In this document: piece after piece, positions 33,860 through 42,705 of the stretch
How positions within the stretch are numbered: position 1 is the stretch's first letter
How the letters are laid out: every line of letters starts with the position of its first letter
DNA from: UBA8403 sp964455155
Lineage (GTDB): Bacteria; Bacteroidota; Bacteroidia; Cytophagales; Amoebophilaceae
NCBI GenBank assembly: GCA_964455155.1
Contig: CAYVYH010000001.1
Location: forward strand, 1 to 60,352
Reading direction: 5' to 3'
Length of the DNA: 60,352 bases
Notes under the pieces: generated by a model
What the model saw: only the letters and a program-made list of their open reading frames with translations
What the model was told of the DNA's origin: nothing
The model's database searches: none
Program-made: the position numbers and the translations under genes

Positions 33860-36172
33860 ATGTCTAAATATCTTGTTATCGTGGAGTCTCCTGCCAAAGC
33901 CAAGACTATTGCAGGATATTTGGGGACAGATTACCAAGTGGCCTCCTGTTATGGCCATATCAGAGACCTACCCAAGAAAGGAAAGGCTATTGATGTTGCG
34001 CACGGTTTTCAGCCTACTTACGAAGTCAGTCAAGACAAGCAACACATTGTTAAGGCACTCAAGGCTTCTGCAAAACAGGCGGACTGTGTCTATTTAGCCA
34101 GCGATGACGACCGTGAAGGCGAGTCCATTTCTTGGCATCTCAAAGAGGCGCTAGAACTCCATGATAACAAGATCAAAAGGATTGTTTTTCGAGAGATCAC
34201 CAAACATGCCATCCTCAATGCCTTAAAAAATCCTAGGGGGATTGACTTAGCACTGGTTAATTCACAACAAGCCAGGCGGGTGCTAGACCGATTGGTGGGT
34301 TATGACCTGTCACCCATTTTATGGAAAAAAGTCAAGCGTGGTCTCTCTGCTGGTCGCGTGCAGTCAGTAGCCGTGCGCATGATCGTAGAGCAAGAGCGCG
34401 CTATCTGTGCCTTCAAATCTGTGGCAAGCTTTGTCATCACTGCCCTTTTTGATTTGGGCGATGGTAAATATCTCCAAGCAGAGCTACCAGAACGCTTTAA
34501 GATAGAAACAGCCGCCCATCAATTTTTAGAACTATGTAAAAGTGCCACCTTCTCTATCAGTAACCTGGAGCAGAAGGCAGCTAAAAGGTCACCAGCACCT
34601 CCTTTTACGACTTCTACTTTGCAACAAGAAGCCAGTAGAAAACTCGGCTATTCGGTAACACGTACCATGGTACTGGCTCAGCATCTCTACGAAGCAGGTG
34701 CTATTTCTTACATGCGTACCGATTCTTTACACTTGTCCCAAGAAGCTATAACAGGCGCACAACAAGAAATTCATGCTGCCTATGGTGCTGATTATTTTCA
34801 GCCAAGGGCTTACAAAACGAAGGCAGCTACAGCGCAAGAGGCCCATGAAGCCATTCGTCCTACGGATTTCTCCAAGAGAGTGGCGAGTGAAGACAGTGGG
34901 GCGCAACGACTCTATACACTGATTTGGAAACGGGCAATTGCTTCGCAAATGGCTGATGCACAACTAGAAAAGACAGTGGCTACGGTAGCTATCTCCACAA
35001 CGCCACATGCACTAGTAGCTAAAGGGGAAGTAATCAAGTTCGAGGGATTCATGAAGGTCTATGCAGCTACGCAAGACGAAGAGAACTTGTCCGAGAGTCA
35101 GGGTATGCTTCCTCCTCTGACCATAGGACAGGGGCTACAACTCGACTACATGAAAGCTCGGGAGCGCTTTAGTAAGCCGCCTGCTCGGTACACAGAGGCT
35201 AGTTTAGTCAAGCAGCTAGAAGAGCGAGGTATTGGGCGGCCTTCTACCTACGCGCCCATTATCACCACTATCCAGAAAAGAGGTTACGTCGTCAAAGACG
35301 ACCGCGCAGGCCAAGAGCGAAATCACACGGTACTCACCTTACAACAAGCAATCATCCAGCGCACTAAGCATGTAGAGATCGCAGGCACAGAAAAGCAGAA
35401 ACTATTTCCCACAGACATCGCCATGGTTGTGAATGATTTTTTGGTGGCTCATTTTTCTGAGGTTACTGATTATGGCTTTACAGCCAAGATAGAAGAGGAG
35501 CTGGATATCATTGCTCAAGGCAGAAAAGCATGGAACGCCATGTTAGCTGAATTTTATGGAAACTTTTATCCCAAGGTAGAGCAAACAGCCCAGCTAGACC
35601 GTTCCACCCTTGATACCTCTCGGTTGCTCGGGAAAGTGCCTAATACAGGGCAGACAGTCATTGTAAGACTGGGGAAATATGGCCCTTTAGTACAAATAGG
35701 AGACACAGAGGGAGCAACAGCACCAAGGTTCGCCAGCCTGCAACAAGATCAGCGCATCGAAAGTATTACGCTAGAAGAAGCCTTAAAGCTTTTTGAACTA
35801 CCCCGGGAAATCGGTTCTTTTGAGAATAGCCCAGTGGTAGTTAATGCAGGTCGATATGGCCCTTACGTCAAACACAACGAGAAATTTTATAGCTTGGGAA
35901 GAGAAGACGATCCGCTCACTATAGATGTGAGCAGAGCAATGGAGATCATACAAACCAAACGTAAGTCAGACGCTGAGAAGGTCATTAAGTGCTTTGACAA
36001 TTGTCCAGACATACAGATTCTAAACGGTCGGTGGGGACCTTACATCAAGTCGGGTCGCAAAAATGTAAAGATTCCTAAAGAAATAGGGGATCCTAACACG
36101 CTCACTTTGGAGGCTTGCGTAACATTGGTGGAGAATGCACCCATCAAGAAACAGCGTGGCAAGAAGGCGTGA
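33860..36172 (+). CDS. topA: DNA topoisomerase I
   Basis: 770 residues. The TOPRIM domain (about 1-140) has VIVESPAKAKTIAGYLG and LASDDDREGESISWHL. The catalytic tyrosine is in GAISYMRTDSLHLS (near residue 291), and ERGIGRPSTYAPIITTIQKRGYV follows. After residue 590 are repeats with GRYGPYV/KYGPLV/RWGPYIKSG, the C-terminal topoisomerase repeat type common in Bacteroidetes in place of zinc ribbons. It relaxes negative supercoils. The C-terminus ends in a basic run. ATG at 33860. Confidence 0.97.
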   Translation: MSKYLVIVESPAKAKTIAGYLGTDYQVASCYGHIRDLPKKGKAIDVAHGFQPTYEVSQDKQHIVKALKASAKQADCVYLASDDDREGESISWHLKEALELHDNKIKRIVFREITKHAILNALKNPRGIDLALVNSQQARRVLDRLVGYDLSPILWKKVKRGLSAGRVQSVAVRMIVEQERAICAFKSVASFVITALFDLGDGKYLQAELPERFKIETAAHQFLELCKSATFSISNLEQKAAKRSPAPPFTTSTLQQEASRKLGYSVTRTMVLAQHLYEAGAISYMRTDSLHLSQEAITGAQQEIHAAYGADYFQPRAYKTKAATAQEAHEAIRPTDFSKRVASEDSGAQRLYTLIWKRAIASQMADAQLEKTVATVAISTTPHALVAKGEVIKFEGFMKVYAATQDEENLSESQGMLPPLTIGQGLQLDYMKARERFSKPPARYTEASLVKQLEERGIGRPSTYAPIITTIQKRGYVVKDDRAGQERNHTVLTLQQAIIQRTKHVEIAGTEKQKLFPTDIAMVVNDFLVAHFSEVTDYGFTAKIEEELDIIAQGRKAWNAMLAEFYGNFYPKVEQTAQLDRSTLDTSRLLGKVPNTGQTVIVRLGKYGPLVQIGDTEGATAPRFASLQQDQRIESITLEEALKLFELPREIGSFENSPVVVNAGRYGPYVKHNEKFYSLGREDDPLTIDVSRAMEIIQTKRKSDAEKVIKCFDNCPDIQILNGRWGPYIKSGRKNVKIPKEIGDPNTLTLEACVTLVENAPIKKQRGKKA

Positions 36173-36264
36173 TACACGCTTCTGAATTTTTCCATTTAAC
36201 ATAATATATATTATATAACATATTGAGGTTAAGTCAATTGTTGCTTAATACTTAATAACTATAC

Positions 36265-36954
36265 ATGCTGAAATACTTGCCTAACTTTTTTACGCTATTG
36301 AACCTCGCGAGTGGTAGTCTGGGCGCTATACTAGCCTTAGAAGGCAATTTGACGGGTGCAGTCTTGTGCATCTGGTTCGGAGCGTTTTTTGACTTTTTGG
36401 ATGGTTGGCTAGCGCGAGTGCTCAATGCCCGTTCGCTACTTGGTGGGCAGCTAGACTCCCTGGCAGACCTTATTACTTTTGGGTGCCTACCTGCAAACAT
36501 TGTATATACACTACTCAGTGAGCGCACTACCTCACCTTACTTGCCTTTCACAGCTATAATCATTATTAGCTTCTCTGCACTCAGGCTTGCTCGATTCAAT
36601 GTTGATGTCCGACAGAAAAATGTGTTTATCGGTTTGCCTGTCCCTGCCCATGGGATGTTCATTGGTACACTTCCTCTAATCATTGCAGCCGATCAATATG
36701 CTTGGTTGACAGGCTTGCTTGTTCAGCCCTACATCCTGGTGGTTTTGGTGATGCTCACTTCCTACCTACTTGTAGCTAATATTAAGCTTATGGCATTTAA
36801 ATTCACCACCTATGCTTGGTACCCCAATCGATTCAAATATGGCTTCTTACTGATTGCTACTTTATTCATGCTCCTCTTCCGTGCTGAAGGGTTGGCATTG
36901 AGCATCGTGCTTTACGTCTTAGTATCTATTGTATCAATATCCCAACAGGAGTAG
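36265..36954 (+). CDS. pssA: CDP-diacylglycerol-serine O-phosphatidyltransferase PssA
   Basis: 229 residues with about seven membrane segments. The CDP-alcohol phosphotransferase motif D-G-x2-A-R-x8-G-x3-D-x3-D is complete in FLDGWLARVLNARSLLGG followed by QLDSLAD (about residues 41-67). Starting MLKYLPNFFTLLNLASG is typical of bacterial PssA. It makes phosphatidylserine, the precursor of phosphatidylethanolamine. It is preceded by a strongly A/T-rich stretch at 36195-36264 that probably contains the promoter. Confidence 0.92.
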   Translation: MLKYLPNFFTLLNLASGSLGAILALEGNLTGAVLCIWFGAFFDFLDGWLARVLNARSLLGGQLDSLADLITFGCLPANIVYTLLSERTTSPYLPFTAIIIISFSALRLARFNVDVRQKNVFIGLPVPAHGMFIGTLPLIIAADQYAWLTGLLVQPYILVVLVMLTSYLLVANIKLMAFKFTTYAWYPNRFKYGFLLIATLFMLLFRAEGLALSIVLYVLVSIVSISQQE

Positions 36955-37003
36955 TGGTCCAATCAAACGATGTGTTCCAATACACCCCATAACTCTAGGC
37001 CCC

Positions 37004-38266
37004 ATGCTCGACAGGACTATACCGCCACCCACCAGTGCCATTGATTACCCACATTTCTCTTGGCCTGAGGAATACCAACTCAAAGAGGGAATCCCGCTAT
37101 GGGTACTCAATGCCGGGAAACAACCGATAATCAAACTAGAGCTAGTATGCAATGCAGGCTCGTGGTATGAACCCCACAATGGGGTCGCCTATTTTACAGC
37201 CAAGATGCTCCAAGAAGGTACCCAACATAAAAGTGCTCAGGATATTGCCAGTTACGTAGATCAATACGGTGCTAGCATACAAGTTCAGGTACAGCCTGAT
37301 ACATGCTCTTTTATTTTAATTACCTTATCTCAATACCTAGATCCCATGCTTGCTTTGCTAGCAGAGGTGCTCTTGACACCTACGTTTTCTGAGCAGCGCT
37401 TAGCACATTTAAAGCACCTTACAATCCAGAAGCTTAAAGTAGATGCTCAAAAGAATAGCTATGTAGCACGCAAGAAATTTAAAGAGGCATTATTTGGTAT
37501 CACACACCCCTATGGCAGGCAGCTTACGGAAACAGCCATGGCTGATATTACAACAGCGCATCTCAAGCAGTACTATAAAGATCAGCTACTAGCAGGGTGT
37601 CGTCTCCTAGTAAGCGGACAAGTAGACGAGCACGACCTTGATACTATTCGACACCATCTACAGCCACTACCTGTACAAACTTCCGTTTCTATGCCAGCTT
37701 CATGGCCTACGCAGGAACCTAGCCGGGTGCATTGTCCCAAAGAAGAAAGCTTGCAAGCTGCCATCGTCATGGGTAAGGTACTTTTTACCCATGATCATCC
37801 AGATTACTTGCCGCTTCTTATCGTCAATGAACTCCTAGGAGGCTACTTTGGCTCGAGGCTCATGCGCAATATTCGAGAAGAAAAGGGCTACACGTATGGC
37901 ATTTTCTCCAGAATCGTTCCGCTCCAACGTGCCAGTTACTTATTGATAGCTACCGAAGTGATTCAAGCCTTCACCCAGACTGTCTGCCAAGAAATTGAAC
38001 GAGAAATCAAGACCCTACAAACTGTCTTGGTGCAAGAAGAAGAGTTGACAGCACTGCGAAACCACATGCACGGGACATTCTTGTCAGATGTTAATGATCC
38101 GTTTTCTATTATGGAAAAATTTAAGGATGTACATCTTCACGGTTTAGAACTGGACCATTACAAGCAATTAGACGAAACTATTAGACACATTGGTGCCCCT
38201 CAGATTATGGCATTAGCTAATGATTACCTATCCACAGACAGTTTGAGTCGGATTACCGTGGGATGA
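37004..38266 (+). CDS. M16-family peptidase homologue lacking the zinc motif
   Basis: 420 residues. Fold and spacing match M16 (insulinase/MPP) proteins: NAGSWYEPHNGVAYFTAKML at about 49-68 stands where active enzymes have HFLEHM, so the HxxEH zinc motif is missing. The C-terminal half keeps LLGGYFGSRLMRNIREEKGY with the R/Y substrate pair, and GIFSRI. Bacteroidetes usually encode an active and an inactive subunit side by side; here only the inactive type is in the window. Without a catalytic partner it may act as a binding or chaperone subunit. The frame is open from 36929, inside pssA, but the ATG at 37004 (MLDRTIPPPTSAIDYP) is the sensible start. Confidence 0.85.
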   Translation: MLDRTIPPPTSAIDYPHFSWPEEYQLKEGIPLWVLNAGKQPIIKLELVCNAGSWYEPHNGVAYFTAKMLQEGTQHKSAQDIASYVDQYGASIQVQVQPDTCSFILITLSQYLDPMLALLAEVLLTPTFSEQRLAHLKHLTIQKLKVDAQKNSYVARKKFKEALFGITHPYGRQLTETAMADITTAHLKQYYKDQLLAGCRLLVSGQVDEHDLDTIRHHLQPLPVQTSVSMPASWPTQEPSRVHCPKEESLQAAIVMGKVLFTHDHPDYLPLLIVNELLGGYFGSRLMRNIREEKGYTYGIFSRIVPLQRASYLLIATEVIQAFTQTVCQEIEREIKTLQTVLVQEEELTALRNHMHGTFLSDVNDPFSIMEKFKDVHLHGLELDHYKQLDETIRHIGAPQIMALANDYLSTDSLSRITVG

Positions 38267-38487
38267 ACTTTTGCAACTACTCAATTTTTAATTGCCCATT
38301 GCCCAACTGAAAAAGATCATCTGTCGTGCCAAACATCGTGTATATACCTCAGTAAAGGTCAGTATAAGTCATTTTCGGGTCCGCCAGACAGATTTTCTTG
38401 GCACTGTATGCAATAGCATCTCCTTTTGTAGTTGAGCCACCAGCATAATCCACCTACTTATTGCATAACAACGAAGAAGATACTACT

Positions 38488-38518
38488 TTTGTGGCCTCGC
38501 TAGGAAGGGGTATCTTTA
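38488..38518 (+). promoter_or_regulatory. rplM promoter (TTTG-N19-TATCTTTA)
   Basis: TTTG at 38488-38491 and TATCTTTA at 38511-38518 are exactly 19 bases apart and differ from the Bacteroidetes consensus at one base only. Predicted start near 38522, giving a leader of about 25 bases before the rplM GTG. The rest of the 280-base spacer after the M16 gene shows nothing else I can support. Confidence 0.65.
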
Positions 38519-38546
38519 CCTTCTCAGGCACTTTTAAAACATAGCC

Positions 38547-38996
38547 GTGGACCATATAAGTTACAAGACAAAGTCAGTCAACAAGGAGAGTGCTCAAAAA
38601 GAGTGGGTGCTTGTGGATGCAGACGGGCAGGCTTTAGGGCGCTTGGCCAGTCGTGTGGCAGCGATGATTAGAGGCAAGCATAAACCCAGCTTTACGCCAC
38701 ATGTAGACTGTGGGGACAATGTGGTTATTATTAATGCTAGCAGGGTCTGTCTGACGGGTGAGAAATGGGATAAAAAGCAATATATTTCCCACACGGGCTA
38801 TCCCGGTAGCCAGAGGGCAACTACACCCAGGGAGCTCAAGGAAAAGTCACCCACACGCATGATGGAGCGCGCGATCAAAGGCATGCTCCCCAAGAATAGG
38901 CTAGGACGCAGACTCTTCCACAATCTTTTCGTGTATGCAGGCCCGGCTCATGACCACGCAGCCCAGAAGCCTAAAAGTATTACGTTAAAAGACTAA
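38547..38996 (+). CDS. rplM: 50S ribosomal protein L13
   Basis: 149 residues from a GTG. Conserved blocks: WVLVDADGQALGRLASRVA, MIRGKHKPSFTPHVDCGD, KQYISHTGYPGSQR and AIKGMLPKNRLGRRLF. It binds 23S rRNA early in assembly. First gene of the rplM-rpsI-rpsB-tsf block, an order characteristic of Bacteroidetes. rpsI starts three bases after its stop. Confidence 0.96.
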   Translation: MDHISYKTKSVNKESAQKEWVLVDADGQALGRLASRVAAMIRGKHKPSFTPHVDCGDNVVIINASRVCLTGEKWDKKQYISHTGYPGSQRATTPRELKEKSPTRMMERAIKGMLPKNRLGRRLFHNLFVYAGPAHDHAAQKPKSITLKD

Positions 38997-38999
38997 AAA

Positions 39000-39386
39000 A
39001 TGGAACAACTCAATGCCATAGGCAGAAGAAAGACTTCTGTAGCCAGGATTTATTTAACCAGTGGCAAGGGAGAAATAAAAGTTAACAAGAGGAACCTAGA
39101 GAACTACTTCCCCTCTGAGGTATTGAGAATGATAGTTCAGCAACCCCTACACCAGGCGGAGGTCGCTGAACAGTATAGTATACAGGTCAATGTTCATGGC
39201 GGTGGTCTTAAAGGACAAGCAGAAGCAATACGCCTAGCTATCGCGCGAGCGCTATGCCAAGTTAACGCTGAATACCGGCCTGGCTTGAAGCAAGCAGGCT
39301 ATCTCACCAGGGATCCAAGAATGGTTGAACGCAAAAAATACGGCCGAAAAAAAGCCAGGAAGAGATTCCAGTTTAGCAAACGTTAA
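39000..39386 (+). CDS. rpsI: 30S ribosomal protein S9
   Basis: 128 residues: NAIGRRKTSVARIYLTSGKG at the N-terminus, NVHGGGLKGQAEAIRLAIAR in the middle and the basic tail ERKKYGRKKARKRFQFSKR, which reaches the P-site tRNA. Length and order are normal. Cotranscribed with rplM. Confidence 0.97.
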   Translation: MEQLNAIGRRKTSVARIYLTSGKGEIKVNKRNLENYFPSEVLRMIVQQPLHQAEVAEQYSIQVNVHGGGLKGQAEAIRLAIARALCQVNAEYRPGLKQAGYLTRDPRMVERKKYGRKKARKRFQFSKR

Positions 39387-39404
39387 CCCCCAAGTATCAT
39401 TTTG

Positions 39405-40415
39405 ATGATTACGCTACAACACAAAGATTTGCTCGATGCAGGCGTTCACTTTGGCCATTTGACCAGCAAGTGGCATCCCAACATGGCGCCCTTTATCTTC
39501 ATGGAGCGCAATGGTATACATATTATTGACCTTAACAAGACTCTCCTGCAGCTCCAGGAAGCGACACATGCTCTCAAGGCTGTTGCAAGTGCTGGCAAGA
39601 GGATCTTATTTGTGGCGACAAAAAAACAAGCCAAAGGGGTAGTTGAGCAAGAGGCAAAACGGCTCGGTATGCCTTACGTCACAGAGAGATGGCTAGGAGG
39701 TACGCTGACTAACTTTGCAACGATCCGAAAGTTGCTGAAGAAGATGGCTTCATTTGATAAGTTGATGAAAGACACGGCTTACCAGAACCTGGCCAAAAAA
39801 GAGCAGCTGATGATTGCCCGAGAGAAGGGAAAGCTGGAGCGACTGTTGCAGGGTATTGCCGATACAACTAGACTGCCTGCTGCGCTTTTTATCGTGGATA
39901 TCAAGAAGGAGCGTATTGCCGTCAAGGAAGCACAAAAGCTTGGTATTCCTGTGTTTGCGATTACAGATACCAATACAAATCCCGAGTGGGTCGACTACCC
40001 TATCCCCAGCAATGACGATGCTTCACGTTCTGTGGAACTGATTGTTAGAGCTGTTGGTAGTGCCATTGAAGAAGGTCTGGAAGAACGACAAAAAAACAAA
40101 GAGGCGGATACCCTGGAGCAAAAAGCGACAGCCAGCAGGAGCTCTAGGGAGAGGAACGTTGAGAAGGTTATTTCTTCAGAAACTGTAGTACAGAAAGCAC
40201 GTACGGCAAGTAATACTGCCAAACCAGCGATCAGGGTCACTAGGCAGGCTGCGGCCCAGCGGCCTGCGGAAGTAGAAGAACCCGTCAATGCGAAGGAGGA
40301 GTCGCAACCCAATAAGGAAAATGCAGTAGTCTTGGACTCAAAAAAGCCTACGACTAAAGCTAGCAAAGCAACCAAGATGGCGGTTGTTACACAAGAAGAG
40401 GTTAACCAAGTGTAG
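39405..40415 (+). CDS. rpsB: 30S ribosomal protein S2 with a long C-terminal tail
   Basis: 336 residues from the ATG at 39405; a TTG one codon upstream is ignored. The S2 core fills about residues 1-230 (GVHFGHLTSKWHPNMAPFIF, ERWLGGTLTNFATIRK, IPSNDDASRSVELI). It is followed by about 100 low-complexity residues rich in Lys, Glu, Ala and Thr with no recognisable domain. Tails are known in Bacteroidetes S2 but vary in length. S2 is needed for late 30S assembly and mRNA binding. Followed by tsf after 27 bases. Confidence 0.95.
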   Translation: MITLQHKDLLDAGVHFGHLTSKWHPNMAPFIFMERNGIHIIDLNKTLLQLQEATHALKAVASAGKRILFVATKKQAKGVVEQEAKRLGMPYVTERWLGGTLTNFATIRKLLKKMASFDKLMKDTAYQNLAKKEQLMIAREKGKLERLLQGIADTTRLPAALFIVDIKKERIAVKEAQKLGIPVFAITDTNTNPEWVDYPIPSNDDASRSVELIVRAVGSAIEEGLEERQKNKEADTLEQKATASRSSRERNVEKVISSETVVQKARTASNTAKPAIRVTRQAAAQRPAEVEEPVNAKEESQPNKENAVVLDSKKPTTKASKATKMAVVTQEEVNQV

Positions 40416-40442
40416 ATTCCTAATTAACCACACAATCTGTTC

Positions 40443-41282
40443 ATGATCACCGCACAAGATATTAACCAACTGAGACAGCAAACAGGAGCTGGCATGATGG
40501 ATTGCAAACAAGCCCTCACAGCGGCAGGGGGCGATTTTGAGCAAGCCATCGACATACTGAGAAAAAAAGGCCAAAAAGTATCGGCCTCACGAGCTGACAG
40601 GGCCACCACCGAGGGCATTGTGCTCACTAAAACAGATACCGCGCATAGCTACGGTGTGATGCTTGCACTAAGTTGTGAGACAGACTTTGTAGCCAAGAAC
40701 GAAACTTTTCAACAACTGGGTAGCGCTATTTTAGAGGCCTCTTTTACACACAGGCCTGCCACACTCGACACACTCTTAAGCCTTGCCACTGAGGATGGAC
40801 TCTCTATACAAGAAAAAATTACAGAGTTGGTAGGGAAAATTGGTGAAAAGGTGACCATTAGTGCTTACACTACCCTAAGCTGTGAAACTGTAGTGCCCTA
40901 TATACATATGGGCAATAGGCTGGGTGTCTTGGTAGGCCTTAGAGGTGGTCATGACTCACCGCGAGTGATGGAAGCTGGAAAAGATATAGCTATGCAAATT
41001 GCTGCTATGAATCCTCTTGCTGTTAATAAAGACAGCATAAGCGTCGAGATCGTCAATAGAGAACTCACTATTGCTAAAGAACAGGCACGCAATGAAGGAA
41101 AGCCTGACAGCATGCTTGATAAAATTGCACAAGGTAGGCTTGACAAGTTTTTCAAAGAAAATACCTTGTTACATCAGTCTTTCGTCAAAAATAATAGTCT
41201 TACCGTTGCACAATATCTGGAGAGTGTATTGCCAGGCTTGACTGTGGTAGCTTTCGAAAGAGTATCGGTCACAGGCGCGTAG
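40443..41282 (+). CDS. tsf: Elongation factor Ts
   Basis: 279 residues. It has the N-terminal UBA-like domain (INQLRQQTGAGMMDCKQALT) and the signature LSCETDFVAKNETF, followed by the core and DIAMQIAAMNPLAV. EF-Ts recycles EF-Tu-GDP. The last residues LTVAQYLESVLPGLTVVAFE match the usual C-terminus. It ends the ribosomal block and converges with pepP. Confidence 0.96.
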   Translation: MITAQDINQLRQQTGAGMMDCKQALTAAGGDFEQAIDILRKKGQKVSASRADRATTEGIVLTKTDTAHSYGVMLALSCETDFVAKNETFQQLGSAILEASFTHRPATLDTLLSLATEDGLSIQEKITELVGKIGEKVTISAYTTLSCETVVPYIHMGNRLGVLVGLRGGHDSPRVMEAGKDIAMQIAAMNPLAVNKDSISVEIVNRELTIAKEQARNEGKPDSMLDKIAQGRLDKFFKENTLLHQSFVKNNSLTVAQYLESVLPGLTVVAFERVSVTGA

Positions 41283-41314
41283 ATACTTTTAGAAAAGCAG
41301 TATATTGCATTGTT

Positions 41315-42607
41315 TTATGCTGTGTGCATGAGTTCTTCAATCTCTTCTACTTCGATAGGTGTGCTCGCCATAAGATCTTCTAGGCCCTCCTCCCTCACCA
41401 CGAAGTTATTCTCTAGCCTCATACCAAGGTTTTCTTCGCGAATGTAGATACCGGGCTCAATAGTCAAGACCATGCCTGGCTCAAGGTTGTTGTGTACATC
41501 CCAGACATCATGGGTGTCTAAGCCAATATGATGTGAGATACCGTGCATAAAGTACTTTTTATAAGCGGGGTGCTTTGGATTTTGATTTCTAATATCTGTA
41601 TGGTCTAGTAATCCTAAGCCCAGCAGTTCCCGCTCCACCACATTTCCTATTTGTTGGTCATAGGTGACCAGGTCATTGCTCGAAACAAGTAGCTGTTGTG
41701 CTTGACGCATCACACGCAATACAGCTTCATACACAGTACGTTGACGTTTTGTGAATCGTCCGTTAACAGGTATTACCCGAGTGAGGTCTGATTTGTAGTT
41801 GGCATACTCTGCACCTACGTCCAACAAAATGGTATCTCCAGCTTGGCAAGGTTGATCGTTAGAGGTATAATGAAGTACGCAAGCATTGGCACCTGAAGCC
41901 ACAATGGGATCATAGGAAAAGCCTTTAGAGCCGTGGCGGACAAATTCTCCTATCAATACTGCTTCTAGCTCATACTCCATAATGCCCGGACTTACGCACG
42001 ACAACATCTTCCTGAAGCCCTTCTCAGTAATGCTACAGGCTTTTTTCATCAAGTCAATTTCTGATTCTGACTTGATGCTTCTGAGGTGCTGCATGATAGG
42101 CGCTAGGCGATTATATCTGTGCAATGGATACTTTTGCTTACACCATTCCGCAAATCGTACATCGCGTGTCTGCACCGCTAGTGCAGCTCTGGGATGTTCA
42201 TTGGTGTTCAGGTAAACATGCTCAACCTGTCCCATCAAAGTATGAAGTATATCGGAAAAAGTATCGAGCCAATGAATGTGGGCAATACCAGAAATATCAC
42301 TGGCAACTTCTTTGGTATACTTCTGCCCTTCCCATACCATGATGTGTGCGTTGGTTTCTTTGACAAATAGTAGCTCTTGCCATGCTTTTTGGGGAGCATC
42401 TGGGTATAGCATCAAGATAGTTTCTTCTTGGTCGATCCCAGACAAATAGAATAAGTCGCTATTCTGTCGAAATGGCATGGTGCCATCGCCATTGGTGGGC
42501 ATGAGATCGTTGGAATTGAGCACTACGAGCGAGTTAGGCCTCAAGTGCTGTGTCAATTTTTTCCTATTGGCAACAAAAAGGCTGGGGTCAATCTGTTTAT
42601 AACGCAT
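41315..42607 (-). CDS. pepP: Xaa-Pro aminopeptidase (M24B, PepP)
   Basis: 430 residues. The N-terminal creatinase-like domain (about 1-165; SLVVLNSNDLMPTNGDG, QNSDLFYLSGI) precedes the pita-bread catalytic domain. Metal ligands are visible: two aspartates in LLDVGAEYANYKSDLTR, a histidine in HGISHHIGLDTHD, and glutamates in TIEPGIY and MRLENNFVV. It removes N-terminal residues before proline, useful when feeding on host peptides. Start MRYKQIDP at 42607. Divergent from dnaX with 98 bases between. Confidence 0.93.
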   Translation of the reverse strand: MRYKQIDPSLFVANRKKLTQHLRPNSLVVLNSNDLMPTNGDGTMPFRQNSDLFYLSGIDQEETILMLYPDAPQKAWQELLFVKETNAHIMVWEGQKYTKEVASDISGIAHIHWLDTFSDILHTLMGQVEHVYLNTNEHPRAALAVQTRDVRFAEWCKQKYPLHRYNRLAPIMQHLRSIKSESEIDLMKKACSITEKGFRKMLSCVSPGIMEYELEAVLIGEFVRHGSKGFSYDPIVASGANACVLHYTSNDQPCQAGDTILLDVGAEYANYKSDLTRVIPVNGRFTKRQRTVYEAVLRVMRQAQQLLVSSNDLVTYDQQIGNVVERELLGLGLLDHTDIRNQNPKHPAYKKYFMHGISHHIGLDTHDVWDVHNNLEPGMVLTIEPGIYIREENLGMRLENNFVVREEGLEDLMASTPIEVEEIEELMHTA

Positions 42608-42692
42608 TGTTTTTTGACTGCTAAAGTAGCTTCCTAGTCGGGCGAATACCCCCTTATCTCAATACTATTTTCCTCCCTTACCTGTAATATGT

Positions 42693-42700
42693 TAATTTCG
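42693..42700 (+). promoter_or_regulatory. dnaX -7 element (TAATTTCG) next to the start codon
   Basis: TAATTTCG differs from TAnnTTTG at one base and ends five bases before the dnaX ATG at 42706. The predicted transcript leader is only about two bases. Confidence 0.4.
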
Positions 42701-42705
42701 CACTT

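Noticed and set aside
38267..38546. Possible ribosomal-protein L13 leader RNA, from GTGCCAA/TTGGCAC at long range
   Set aside because: The well-spaced promoter at 38488-38518 leaves only about 25 bases of leader, so the paired segments would not be in the rplM mRNA.
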